A stretch of 64,000 nucleotides of DNA from an uncultured SAR86 cluster bacterium (lineage in GTDB: Bacteria; Pseudomonadota; Gammaproteobacteria; Magnimaribacterales; AG-339-G14): the NCBI GenBank assembly GCA_902614235.1, contig CACMKG010000002.1, forward strand, positions 1 through 64,000, read 5' to 3'. The translations under genes and the position numbers were made by a program. Positions 9,393 to 17,526 of this stretch are shown here, one piece after another. The notes beneath the pieces were generated by a model. The model had not been told where the DNA came from. It made no database searches and worked only from the letters and a program-made list of their open reading frames with translations. Positions within the stretch are counted from its first letter, which is position 1; every line of letters starts with the position of its first letter.

Positions 9393-10277
9393 TTAATTTT
9401 CTAAAATTTTTAAAACTAAATCTTTAAATTCCAAAGGTCTATCTAAAAATAAATGATGCATTGCTCCATCTAATCTATGAATCTTAGTTTCATCTAGTTG
9501 TCCTGCATATTTCATATAGTCAAGCACATCTGGAGTGAATACTTGACTGAGTTGGCCATAAATAATTTCAAGATCTGTTTTTGGATTCATCATCATCTCA
9601 TGCAAATCATTGTATTTGTATGTGTTTGAAATTTTTGGATCAGATTTTAATATCCAACCTTGCTCTGTTTCTTTATAAGATGTTTTAGCTATATATTCTA
9701 AGACATACTCTTGCGCACAAGGTTGAGGAGGCATTAATCGGAATCGAGATATTGCATTATCGATTGAATCAGAGGCTATCTCCATTCTTGATTTTGGTCT
9801 TCTAGATTTCATCATTTCTGCTTTTTCAGGTGGCAAAACTACAACCGAATCCAACAAAATTATTTTAGAAAAAAGGTCTGGAAACATTGACGTGCTGAAC
9901 ATTGCAATAGCTCCTCCCATGCTGTGAGCTAAACAAATTGGTTTAGTACATTTCATTTCATCAACAACAGCTTTAATTTCTTTTGAATACATCGCTTGAG
10001 AATATTCTTCTCGATGCTCGCTTTCTCCCATTCCACTAAAATCCAAAGCAACGACACAATATTTGGCATTAAAAAAAGGAGCAATGTGACTCCACCAATA
10101 ACTATGGGCATTAAAACCATGGAGAAAAATTAATTTTGGTAGAGACTCATCGCCCCAAATGAAATATTTAATTTTTTTATTTTCAACTTCAACATGCTTA
10201 GTTTGAGGGCTAATCTCTATATTTTTTTTAAACCATTCAGGTTTCTCGTTGAGCGGGTTATTTCCAATGAGCATCAA
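9393..10277 (-). CDS. Alpha/beta-fold hydrolase
   Basis: A 294-residue hydrolase. The oxyanion HG is at residues 53-54 (FLHGFNAHS), the nucleophile elbow is AHSMGG with Ser119, and the late histidine lies in GAMHHLFLDRP. No signal peptide is seen, so it is cytoplasmic. It probably acts on an ester, epoxide or C-C bond; the substrate is not readable. Its ATG overlaps the gspN stop (ATGA), so it is translated as part of the T2SS operon even though it is not a known secretion component. Confidence 0.85.
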   Translation of the reverse strand: MMLIGNNPLNEKPEWFKKNIEISPQTKHVEVENKKIKYFIWGDESLPKLIFLHGFNAHSYWWSHIAPFFNAKYCVVALDFSGMGESEHREEYSQAMYSKEIKAVVDEMKCTKPICLAHSMGGAIAMFSTSMFPDLFSKIILLDSVVVLPPEKAEMMKSRRPKSRMEIASDSIDNAISRFRLMPPQPCAQEYVLEYIAKTSYKETEQGWILKSDPKISNTYKYNDLHEMMMNPKTDLEIIYGQLSQVFTPDVLDYMKYAGQLDETKIHRLDGAMHHLFLDRPLEFKDLVLKILEN

Positions 10278-10999
10278 TTATCTCCGTAAAAAAAACTATA
10301 TAAATTTCCTTTAATTTTAACGTCTGGCGCACGACTCAACGGCTTTGTTATGAGTTTTGAGATTTTTGATATAACCATTGCCGAATTGGCTACTAATACG
10401 TAGTTTAACTCATTATCCACGTTGAAATTTCCCTTCAATATATCTTGATTTGGTGTACTGTAAAAATCACCAATTAATTTTTTATCTTTACATCCTAAGA
10501 TAACTTCCATTTCTGTAGTTACTGCTTGATTTAAAAGCCCACGTCTATCCAAATCAGCAAAAAGATTGCCAGAAGCTTCGTAACAACCGTCTATATCAAA
10601 AGTCATATTGATGTTATTGCCAGAGAAAGAAGAAATAGAAGGTATTCTTTGTAAAAACCTTCTAGATCCAATTTCAAAATTAACTTCTCTAAGATTGATT
10701 CGTCTTTCTATCAATGTGCCAATTAAATTAAGCTTTCCCTCTACTAGAACTTCATTATCATTAAGATAAAATTCTAAGCTTCTCAAATCGGTTTCGGTTT
10801 TGAGGTCTCCAAGATATTCATTAGCAAAAGATAAATCAGAAATTTCTCCTGACCAGACAGTTCCTTCAATTTTGCTATAAGTTATCTCTGGAAAATTTTC
10901 AGACAATAGCGGTTTTATAACACTAAGTGGCAAGTTAATAGTCACTACGAAGAGAGTTATAAAAAGACTGGAAAGAATAATAAAAATAAAATATTTCAT
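10274..10999 (-). CDS. gspN: Type II secretion system protein N
   Basis: A 241-residue protein with one N-terminal membrane anchor (residues about 4-24) and a periplasmic beta-rich region. Features shared with GspN/PulN proteins are the TYSKIEGTVWSGEI block and FADLDRRGLLN. GspN is an accessory inner-membrane component found in only some T2SSs. Assignment rests mainly on position after gspM, the single anchor and the VWSG motif. Its stop overlaps the next start. Confidence 0.8.
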   Translation of the reverse strand: MKYFIFIILSSLFITLFVVTINLPLSVIKPLLSENFPEITYSKIEGTVWSGEISDLSFANEYLGDLKTETDLRSLEFYLNDNEVLVEGKLNLIGTLIERRINLREVNFEIGSRRFLQRIPSISSFSGNNINMTFDIDGCYEASGNLFADLDRRGLLNQAVTTEMEVILGCKDKKLIGDFYSTPNQDILKGNFNVDNELNYVLVANSAMVISKISKLITKPLSRAPDVKIKGNLYSFFYGDN

Positions 11000-11003
11000 T
11001 TGA

Positions 11004-11462
11004 TTAAGATTTAAAAGTTAACTGAGCACTAACTGTATCTCCGGAAACTCTTCTTATGTTCATTTTTGTAATCTCAACATTATTATTATTAATCTCTAAA
11101 AGCCAATTAAATAAATCAACAAAATTAGATTCATTTATCCAAATGGATATTTCGCCATCTGACAATGGTAAAGAACGATCAATTTTGAGATTCTTATCCA
11201 GTGCGGATGTATTTAAAGAAGACGCAAAATTACTCGAGAAATTTGATCTTGAAATTATCTCTTGATCCTTTATTGAAGATAAAAATTCTATTCTACTAAT
11301 AGTAATTTCATTTTCTTTTTTTATATCCAAAATACTATTATTTAGAGTAAAAATTATAAAAATTAAAAAATAAAAACTTATAAAAAGAAAAGTTCCAAAA
11401 AGAATGATTTGATGCAATCTCGTTAGTTTTATATTGAACATGTTTTTAAAAATTTCCAACAT
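11004..11462 (-). CDS. gspM: Type II secretion system protein M
   Basis: A 152-residue bitopic protein: a short cytoplasmic N-terminus, one hydrophobic segment near residues 20-42, then a periplasmic coiled and ferredoxin-like domain. GspM dimerises with GspL and helps tether the GspE ATPase at the inner membrane. The sequence is poorly conserved in this family, so the call depends on size, topology and its place between gspL and gspN. It overlaps gspL by 17 bases. Confidence 0.82.
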   Translation of the reverse strand: MLEIFKNMFNIKLTRLHQIILFGTFLFISFYFLIFIIFTLNNSILDIKKENEITISRIEFLSSIKDQEIISRSNFSSNFASSLNTSALDKNLKIDRSLPLSDGEISIWINESNFVDLFNWLLEINNNNVEITKMNIRRVSGDTVSAQLTFKS

Positions 11463-12582
11463 CCAACTCCCCTATAAGCAAGTTATTTGATCTTCTCGAA
11501 CTACCAATGGATATATCAACACCTGAATTAGCCATAAGCCTTACCAAATTTTCAATTTCTTGATAGTCAGTAGCCTCTACTTCGATAGACAACTTATTTG
11601 AATCTGAATTAATTGAGATCAGGCTAATATTATCCATGATAGAAATTTCATTGGATATAAGTCCCAGCAAATCTAAATTTTTTTTCGTAAATGAATTTAT
11701 ATTAACTAAATTATTTACCTGAGAAATTAAGTCATTTCTTAAAGTTTCATTGGGAAATTTTTCATTAAATATTCCAGAAAGTTGATTTTTAAATTGATAA
11801 TTTGAAATTGATAAAGCGCTAATTTGAATTAAAGCTGAAAATAGAAAAATTGAATAAACCGCTATGCTAGTATAAAAAAGGATTTTCCATTCTTTAAATT
11901 TTTTTAACCAATCTATTTTGGGCTCAAAAGTTCCTTTTAAAATGTTAATTTCTTTTTTGATATCGGGTATGTTTTCGCTCCAAAGAGATTGAATATCTTT
12001 ATGAGATTTAAACTTTAAAAAATTTTTACTTTTTAAAGCCTCAGGAATTTTTTCTAAAACATGACATTGAATTATCTGATTTTTTGAATATTCTTCTAAA
12101 TAAGGTAAATAAGATTCAAAAATTTCTAGATTTCCCGACCAATACCATTTTTTATTCAAAGCTACGATTACTTTATCTCTGATAATTATTAACTTATCTT
12201 CTTCAAAAGAAGCTTCCATGGGTTGCAAAGACGAAGTAGAAAATAAATCAATATCTTTGATAAGTTCTTCCAAATCATTTTTTTTTGCTAGCAATAAAAT
12301 TCCCTCTTCGTTGTTCAAATACTTTGAATAATTTTCGCCTTCGTCAAGTAATTGATCTTCTATGAGAAATGGTATGGCTTTTTTTTGATTTGCTAGACTT
12401 GTATCAGGAAGTTTTATTTCAAAGGAATTAAATAAATCAGATATTAAAAAGAAATTTTTTTGAACTCTAGGAAAATTATTGATTTCATTTTCGCTAATTA
12501 TATTTTTTTTGCCGTCAGTCTCTAGAAAAAATAATTTTTCTTTCGAATAGTAGTTATAAATAACATAAATTAATTTATTCAT
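11446..12582 (-). CDS. gspL: Type II secretion system protein L
   Basis: A 378-residue inner-membrane protein. The N-terminal cytoplasmic region, about 230 residues, corresponds to the actin-like domain that binds GspE. One membrane segment (ILFYTSIAVYSIFLFSALIQ) follows, then a periplasmic ferredoxin-like domain. GspL recruits the ATPase and links it to GspM. The start overlaps the gspK stop by four bases. The sequence is divergent but topology and order fit well. Confidence 0.85.
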   Translation of the reverse strand: MNKLIYVIYNYYSKEKLFFLETDGKKNIISENEINNFPRVQKNFFLISDLFNSFEIKLPDTSLANQKKAIPFLIEDQLLDEGENYSKYLNNEEGILLLAKKNDLEELIKDIDLFSTSSLQPMEASFEEDKLIIIRDKVIVALNKKWYWSGNLEIFESYLPYLEEYSKNQIIQCHVLEKIPEALKSKNFLKFKSHKDIQSLWSENIPDIKKEINILKGTFEPKIDWLKKFKEWKILFYTSIAVYSIFLFSALIQISALSISNYQFKNQLSGIFNEKFPNETLRNDLISQVNNLVNINSFTKKNLDLLGLISNEISIMDNISLISINSDSNKLSIEVEATDYQEIENLVRLMANSGVDISIGSSRRSNNLLIGELDVGNF

Positions 12583-13571
12583 AATGAATTACCTTTCTTT
12601 CTTGAGATAATTTGCATAGTTTCTTTTTCTTTCAAAAATCCAGTGTTCATTATAAATGTGAACTCATCAAATTTTATCTGAGTTTTTAAATTAAAATAAA
12701 ATGGTTCGGTCGTAAGTTTTTCCTTGGCAAATTTTGTCTCAAAACTTTTTTTTATAAAGTCATCATTAAAAAAATCTCCTATTTCTTTAAAACCTTCTAA
12801 AGGTCTATTCTCAATAATATTGATAGCATCTTGATCAGTTATTTTATTCTCGCTTAGTGCAACTAAAATTTTTGGCTTTAAAGGCGAAATAGAATTCAAA
12901 TTTATTAAATTTGACTCATTTGGCAACGCGCAAATGTAAGGCTTTAAGTTTTGATATATGTCTTCACTAATTCCTTTAACTTGTCTGATTTCATTGATAT
13001 TTTGAAAATAATCATTAGCTGGTAAATATGGAGATTCTAAATTTGAGTAGTAAAAATCTTCTGCTCCGTTGTAATTATCAGGAAAGTCATCAAAATCCAT
13101 CCAGTCTGTGAGAGACGCAGATATGATTTCAACTTTTTCTTCTGGTGTATCCAGACTTATTAATAAGTTTTTAAAAAATTTTAACTCTTCTTGATTTACG
13201 ATTTTCTTATTACTTTTTTCTATGTTAGTTACCAACACATTGATGTTAAAACAATCGCTTTTATCTTCGATTTGAGCCAGAACATCGCCTCTCTCTATTG
13301 GAATTTTTATAGGACTATAAGGATCATATTTATTTGTCATTAATGATAATGAATTTCTTTTTTCTGAAGAACTTATGAAGTCTAAGGTGTATTCCTCCAA
13401 ACTCAGCACTAAAAGAAGTGATTGCTGGTCACTTATATATTTTTTTTCTAACTCAGATGTAAAAATTGTAATGTCAAAAAGCCTATAACCTATTAAAGAT
13501 ACAACAGAGGTTATCAACAACGATAAAAGAAGAGCTGCCCCTCTTTCAATTTTTATATCTTTCTTAAGCAT
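12579..13571 (-). CDS. gspK: Type II secretion minor pseudopilin K
   Basis: A 330-residue minor pseudopilin, the large one that caps the pseudopilus tip. The prepilin leader ends at ERG, with cleavage before AALLLSLLITSVV. As usual for GspK, position +5 is not glutamate. The globular part contains the helix-hairpin-helix-like inserts typical of this protein (INEIRQVKGI, LNSISPLKPKILVALS) and acidic residues (DWMDFDDFPD) where Ca2+ binding is known in GspK. It overlaps gspJ by eight bases. Confidence 0.9.
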   Translation of the reverse strand: MLKKDIKIERGAALLLSLLITSVVSLIGYRLFDITIFTSELEKKYISDQQSLLLVLSLEEYTLDFISSSEKRNSLSLMTNKYDPYSPIKIPIERGDVLAQIEDKSDCFNINVLVTNIEKSNKKIVNQEELKFFKNLLISLDTPEEKVEIISASLTDWMDFDDFPDNYNGAEDFYYSNLESPYLPANDYFQNINEIRQVKGISEDIYQNLKPYICALPNESNLINLNSISPLKPKILVALSENKITDQDAINIIENRPLEGFKEIGDFFNDDFIKKSFETKFAKEKLTTEPFYFNLKTQIKFDEFTFIMNTGFLKEKETMQIISRKKGNSL

Positions 13572-14136
13572 TGGAAACTATAAAAATTTTTTTAAAAAAA
13601 ACTTCTCCTATTTTTATGTTGAATTTGAGTAGTTTTGGAATATTTTCAGGTTCAAAAGAAGAAAAAGAACTCGATAAAGGTTTTTGTATCTCAATTTCAG
13701 AAACATCTGAAATTAATGCTAATGGGTTACTTGAATATGGAGAATTTAGAAAATTACTTACATATCGATTTAAAGTTCCATTTTCTAAAATATATTTTAC
13801 TTTGAACATAGATCCAGTATTTCCCAATCCGTCGCTGGAAGAAAACCTAACAAACTCTATAGCTGTTCCATTTTCAATTAAAAAAGGTGAAATAAAGAAA
13901 ATTTGTTTTTTAACTCCAAATTCATTTCGAGCTAATTTATCTGAAGCATGAACTAAGTCGTCTCTTATTACTTCCGTAGCAACGATAAGTTGTTTTAAAT
14001 TGTCTGTTTTAGAATTTATTTGAAAAAAAGAATTTGCCGAAGAAGATAAAAAGGATAAAGAAATTAAGGCAATCATACTAAAAATGAATAAGACAATTAA
14101 CATTTCTATCAAAGAGTAGCCTCTGCTGATTTTCAT
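13564..14136 (-). CDS. gspJ: Type II secretion minor pseudopilin J
   Basis: A 190-residue minor pseudopilin. The leader is MKISRG, cleaved before YSLIEMLIVLFIFSMIALIS; glutamate is at position +5 of the mature protein. The beta-rich globular domain follows. GspJ forms the tip complex with GspI and GspK. The start overlaps the gspI stop by four bases. The body is divergent, so the subtype call leans on order and length. Confidence 0.9.
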   Translation of the reverse strand: MKISRGYSLIEMLIVLFIFSMIALISLSFLSSSANSFFQINSKTDNLKQLIVATEVIRDDLVHASDKLARNEFGVKKQIFFISPFLIENGTAIEFVRFSSSDGLGNTGSMFKVKYILENGTLNRYVSNFLNSPYSSNPLALISDVSEIEIQKPLSSSFSSFEPENIPKLLKFNIKIGEVFFKKIFIVSNA

Positions 14137-14483
14137 TTTAGTGTTTTGAATATTTCTAATTTGTATGGATTGGACTTAGTTTCAGATGCTACTTCCACTG
14201 ATATGCTCAAAGAATTCTGAGATCTGTTGATATTAATATTCCTTCTCCAAATATAAGAATTACCCATCATAATTTCTGATTGAGTGGAGATGTTATTAGT
14301 TAGAAAGTTATTGTCGTAAAAAGAAAGCAGTAAAATATTTTCTGCAATGGTTGAAGAATAAAAATCATCTTTTAATTTCAAATAACTATTTGTTGAAAAA
14401 CTAATACTCGATAGTCCTGCAGCAGCAACTATAGATAAAATCAATAACGAAACTAAAACTTCTACTAAGGTAAAACCTTTCAC
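14133..14483 (-). CDS. gspI: Type II secretion minor pseudopilin I
   Basis: A 116-residue minor pseudopilin. The very short leader MKG is cut before FTLVEVLVSLLILSIVAAAG, with Glu at +5. GspI starts assembly of the I-J-K tip. It starts only five bases after the gspG stop. In most T2SS operons gspH lies between these two genes; here there is no room for it. Confidence 0.9.
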   Translation of the reverse strand: MKGFTLVEVLVSLLILSIVAAAGLSSISFSTNSYLKLKDDFYSSTIAENILLLSFYDNNFLTNNISTQSEIMMGNSYIWRRNININRSQNSLSISVEVASETKSNPYKLEIFKTLK

Positions 14484-14488
14484 TCAAG

Positions 14489-14944
14489 TCAATCCAAATT
14501 AGATATGTCACTCTCAAGACCTTCTCCCCCTTTTTGGCCATCTGCACCAAAGGAAATAATCTCAAATGGACTATTGTTTTTTCCTGGCCTTTCGTATTGA
14601 TAGTCATTGCCCCATGGGTCAAGCTCTAACCTCCTTATGTAGCCGCCTTGTCGATATCTATCTGAAAATCTATTGTTGGAGGGTTTTTCTATCAGCGCTT
14701 TCAAACCTTCTTGTTTCGTTGGGTAAGAGAACATATCTAACCTATAAAGCTCTAAAGCTTGTTCCATAATCCTGATATCGGCCTTTGCTTTATCAACTCT
14801 TGCTCGGTCTTGACTAGGCAAGACATTTATAGCTACAACGGCAGTTAACATTCCTATAATCATAAGAACAACTAATATTTCAATGAGGCTGAATCCATTT
14901 TCCAGTGATTTAAAATTAAAATTTTTTCTTACCTTTTTTTTCAT
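14489..14944 (-). CDS. gspG: Type II secretion major pseudopilin G
   Basis: A 151-residue major pseudopilin. The leader ends SLENG and is cleaved before FSLIEILVVLMIIGMLTAVV, with Glu at +5. The mature part has the conserved ALELYRLDMFSYPT, the LDPWGNDYQYERPG block and the C-terminal Ca2+-binding loop (SFGADGQKGGEG). This is the subunit that polymerises to push substrates through the secretin. Its ATG overlaps the gspF stop by four bases. Identity is secure. Confidence 0.96.
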   Translation of the reverse strand: MKKKVRKNFNFKSLENGFSLIEILVVLMIIGMLTAVVAINVLPSQDRARVDKAKADIRIMEQALELYRLDMFSYPTKQEGLKALIEKPSNNRFSDRYRQGGYIRRLELDPWGNDYQYERPGKNNSPFEIISFGADGQKGGEGLESDISNLD

Positions 14945-16149
14945 AACGTTGTCGTAAAAGTATTTAGTTGGATTAATGGCAAAAGAATTGCCAAAACAAT
15001 CAAAGCAACAAAGACTCCTAGAATAATAATAACTAATGGTTCAAGAAGATTCATTGCAATTTTAGTTGAATTTTTAAATCTTGTTTCTAAATAATCTGAG
15101 AGCTTAGATAACATCTCTTCGAGTTTTCCTGAATTTTCTCCATTTTGAATCATCTGAATAACTAACGGCGGCACAACATCAACTTTTTCCAAAGATCTCG
15201 CAATAGATTCTCCTTCTTTAACGTTATTTGATGCTTTTTTTATTGAGCTTCTCAAGTAGCTATTCGAAATTGTATCAGATGAAATCTGTAAAGCATTTAG
15301 GATAGAAACATTTCCCATCCTAAGTAGACTCAGCGAACTAGTAAATCTAGATAAATCAGCGTCTAACAAAAAATCTTTTATAACTGGAATTTTTAATAAA
15401 ACCTTATCAAATTTAGTTTTTACTTTTTCAGCTCCTAAATATCTTACTAGAATAAAAAAAGATAAGAGAGGAATCATTAATGAAAATAAAAAAAACGGAC
15501 TTCTGATCATTTCAGAAAGATTAATAAGATATTTGGTTAAAAAAGGGAGTTCTCTATTCAAAGAGGAAAATTGTGAAACTACGTCTGGAACTACATAAAC
15601 AAGCAACATACTTATTATTCCCAAAGCAACAGTAAAGAGAATGGCAGGATAAACTAAAGCTCCTGTGATTTCCTGAGTCATGTTTGCTCTTCTTTCTAAG
15701 AAGTCTGATGTTTTTTCTAAAATTAATCCCAACTCACCGGAAGATTCTCCAGCTTTTATGAGCGAGCAGTATAGTTTGTCAAAAGACTCAGGGTGTTCTT
15801 CTAATGATTCAGAAAATTTGAAACCTGATTTTACTTTTAAAGAAACCTGTTTCAGTTTATTTTTAACTCGAAGAGGTTCAATTTGATTTGAAACTGAATC
15901 TAAAGCTTGATCAACAGGTATGCCGCTATTGATTAAAGTAGATAATTGTCTTGAAATTAATGACAATTTTGAAAATCCGATCGATGAAAAAAAACTAAAA
16001 TTAAATCTTGTGTTTGATTTTTTTAGTTTGAGTGGAATTAGTTTTCTATTTTTTAGTTCGTTTTGAGCTTCATTAATATTTTCGGCTACTAGGTAGCCAT
16101 TTTCGGTTTCACCGTTATGATCAATTGCCTTGTATGTAAAACTAGCCAT
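14941..16149 (-). CDS. gspF: Type II secretion inner-membrane platform protein F
   Basis: A 402-residue polytopic protein with two GspF/PilC cytoplasmic domains and three membrane segments. Visible marks are SRQLSTLINSGIPVDQAL and LIKAGESSGELGLIL in the first domain, and MIQNGENSGKLEEML in the second. GspF is the platform on which the GspE ATPase drives pseudopilin assembly. It sits two bases after gspE. Confidence 0.95.
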   Translation of the reverse strand: MASFTYKAIDHNGETENGYLVAENINEAQNELKNRKLIPLKLKKSNTRFNFSFFSSIGFSKLSLISRQLSTLINSGIPVDQALDSVSNQIEPLRVKNKLKQVSLKVKSGFKFSESLEEHPESFDKLYCSLIKAGESSGELGLILEKTSDFLERRANMTQEITGALVYPAILFTVALGIISMLLVYVVPDVVSQFSSLNRELPFLTKYLINLSEMIRSPFFLFSLMIPLLSFFILVRYLGAEKVKTKFDKVLLKIPVIKDFLLDADLSRFTSSLSLLRMGNVSILNALQISSDTISNSYLRSSIKKASNNVKEGESIARSLEKVDVVPPLVIQMIQNGENSGKLEEMLSKLSDYLETRFKNSTKIAMNLLEPLVIIILGVFVALIVLAILLPLIQLNTFTTTL

Positions 16150-16151
16150 AA

Positions 16152-17519
16152 TTAATCAACTTGCTTAAGAACTCTTTTTATCTCTAATTCCGAAGTAATG
16201 CCCTTTTTGACTTTTTCTTCGCCATCATTCAGCAAAGAATTATATTTTTTGAAAGCTACTTTTCTAATTTTATCTTCGTCTATAGTTTCATTTATAAAAT
16301 TTCTAATATCGCTATCTATTTTAATCATCTCGAAAATTCCAACTCTTCCAGAGAATTCATTTTTGTTGGTTAATTTTCTTACGAGTCTCTGCGCTATAAC
16401 CATTTTTAAAGTACTGGCTAGAAGGTACGGCTCAACCCCCATATCAATCAATCTTGTGATGGCTCCAACCGAATCATTCGTATGGATAGTAGACAAGACT
16501 AAGTGACCGGTTAAACTCGCTTGAATAGCAGTTTCAGCAGTTTCCTTATCTCTAATCTCACCGACCATAACAACATCTGGATCTTGTCTCAATATTGCTC
16601 TTAATCCTTTAGAGAAGGACAAGCCTACTTTGTTATTTACTTGAGTTTGGCCTACACCTTCCAAAGCATACTCAATAGGATCTTCAACGGTTAATATATT
16701 TCTCGTCTGATCATTTAGAAAATTCAGTCCAGAATAAAGAGTAGTTGTTTTTCCTGAACCGGTGGGTCCCGTTACCAAGATTATTCCACTTGTACTTTTA
16801 AGTTGTTGCAAATAATCTTTTGTCATTTCACTAGTCATTCCCAGATCTTCTAGATCAAGGCTCGCATCTGCTTTATCTAACAACCTTAAAACAAGCCTTT
16901 CTCCAAAACTTGAAGGCAAAGTGGAAACTCTAATATCGACCCACTTTTCTCCTAATTTTAATGACATTCTTCCATCTTGAGGTATTCGTCGTTCAGCAAT
17001 ATCAAGATTAGACATAACTTTTATTCTTGCATTCAATAAAGGTGCAATTCTGCTACTGGGATTTAATTTTTCTTTTAAGATGCCATCAATCCTAAATCTT
17101 ACAGATAAATTTTCTTCGTATGGTTCTATGTGGATATCTGAAGCACCATCTTTAATTGCCTCAGATAAAATAGCATTAATTAATCTAATGACAGGAGCAT
17201 CGTTACTATCATCTAACAAGTCTTCAGTTTTAGGAAGATTAGAGACCAAAGAATCAAGATCAATATTTTCATCGATATTTTCGATCAAGTCTTCTGAAGC
17301 AGAAGTATTGTTTGTGAAGTTATCAGATAAAGCTTTGTTAAATTTATTAAGGGGCAGCTTAGATAAGTTCAATGGCAGATCAAAATGTTTTTGCAAATAA
17401 GAAATAGCAGAAATTTTAGTATCGTTTGTGTATTTAATGATCAATTGGTTATGATCTTTCTCCAATAAAATTTGATTTTCTTTGCAATATTTGTAACTTA
17501 AATCGATTTCATTTTTCAT
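16152..17519 (-). CDS. gspE: Type II secretion ATPase E, lacking the zinc-binding insert
   Basis: The hexameric ATPase that powers pseudopilus assembly; 455 residues. Walker A is GPTGSGKT at 251-258. The Asp box (SDIHIEPYEENLSVRFRIDG), Walker B region (RQDPDVVMVGEIRD) and His box (GHLVLSTIHTND) are intact. In Vibrio EpsE and E. coli GspE a domain with two CxxC pairs of roughly 45 residues sits between RLVR and the GR(T/V)GI motif. Here only a few residues (about 384-390) separate them and no cysteine pair is left, which explains the short length. The N-terminal part that binds GspL is present but divergent. Confidence 0.95.
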   Translation of the reverse strand: MKNEIDLSYKYCKENQILLEKDHNQLIIKYTNDTKISAISYLQKHFDLPLNLSKLPLNKFNKALSDNFTNNTSASEDLIENIDENIDLDSLVSNLPKTEDLLDDSNDAPVIRLINAILSEAIKDGASDIHIEPYEENLSVRFRIDGILKEKLNPSSRIAPLLNARIKVMSNLDIAERRIPQDGRMSLKLGEKWVDIRVSTLPSSFGERLVLRLLDKADASLDLEDLGMTSEMTKDYLQQLKSTSGIILVTGPTGSGKTTTLYSGLNFLNDQTRNILTVEDPIEYALEGVGQTQVNNKVGLSFSKGLRAILRQDPDVVMVGEIRDKETAETAIQASLTGHLVLSTIHTNDSVGAITRLIDMGVEPYLLASTLKMVIAQRLVRKLTNKNEFSGRVGIFEMIKIDSDIRNFINETIDEDKIRKVAFKKYNSLLNDGEEKVKKGITSELEIKRVLKQVD

Positions 17520-17526
17520 CTGATTT

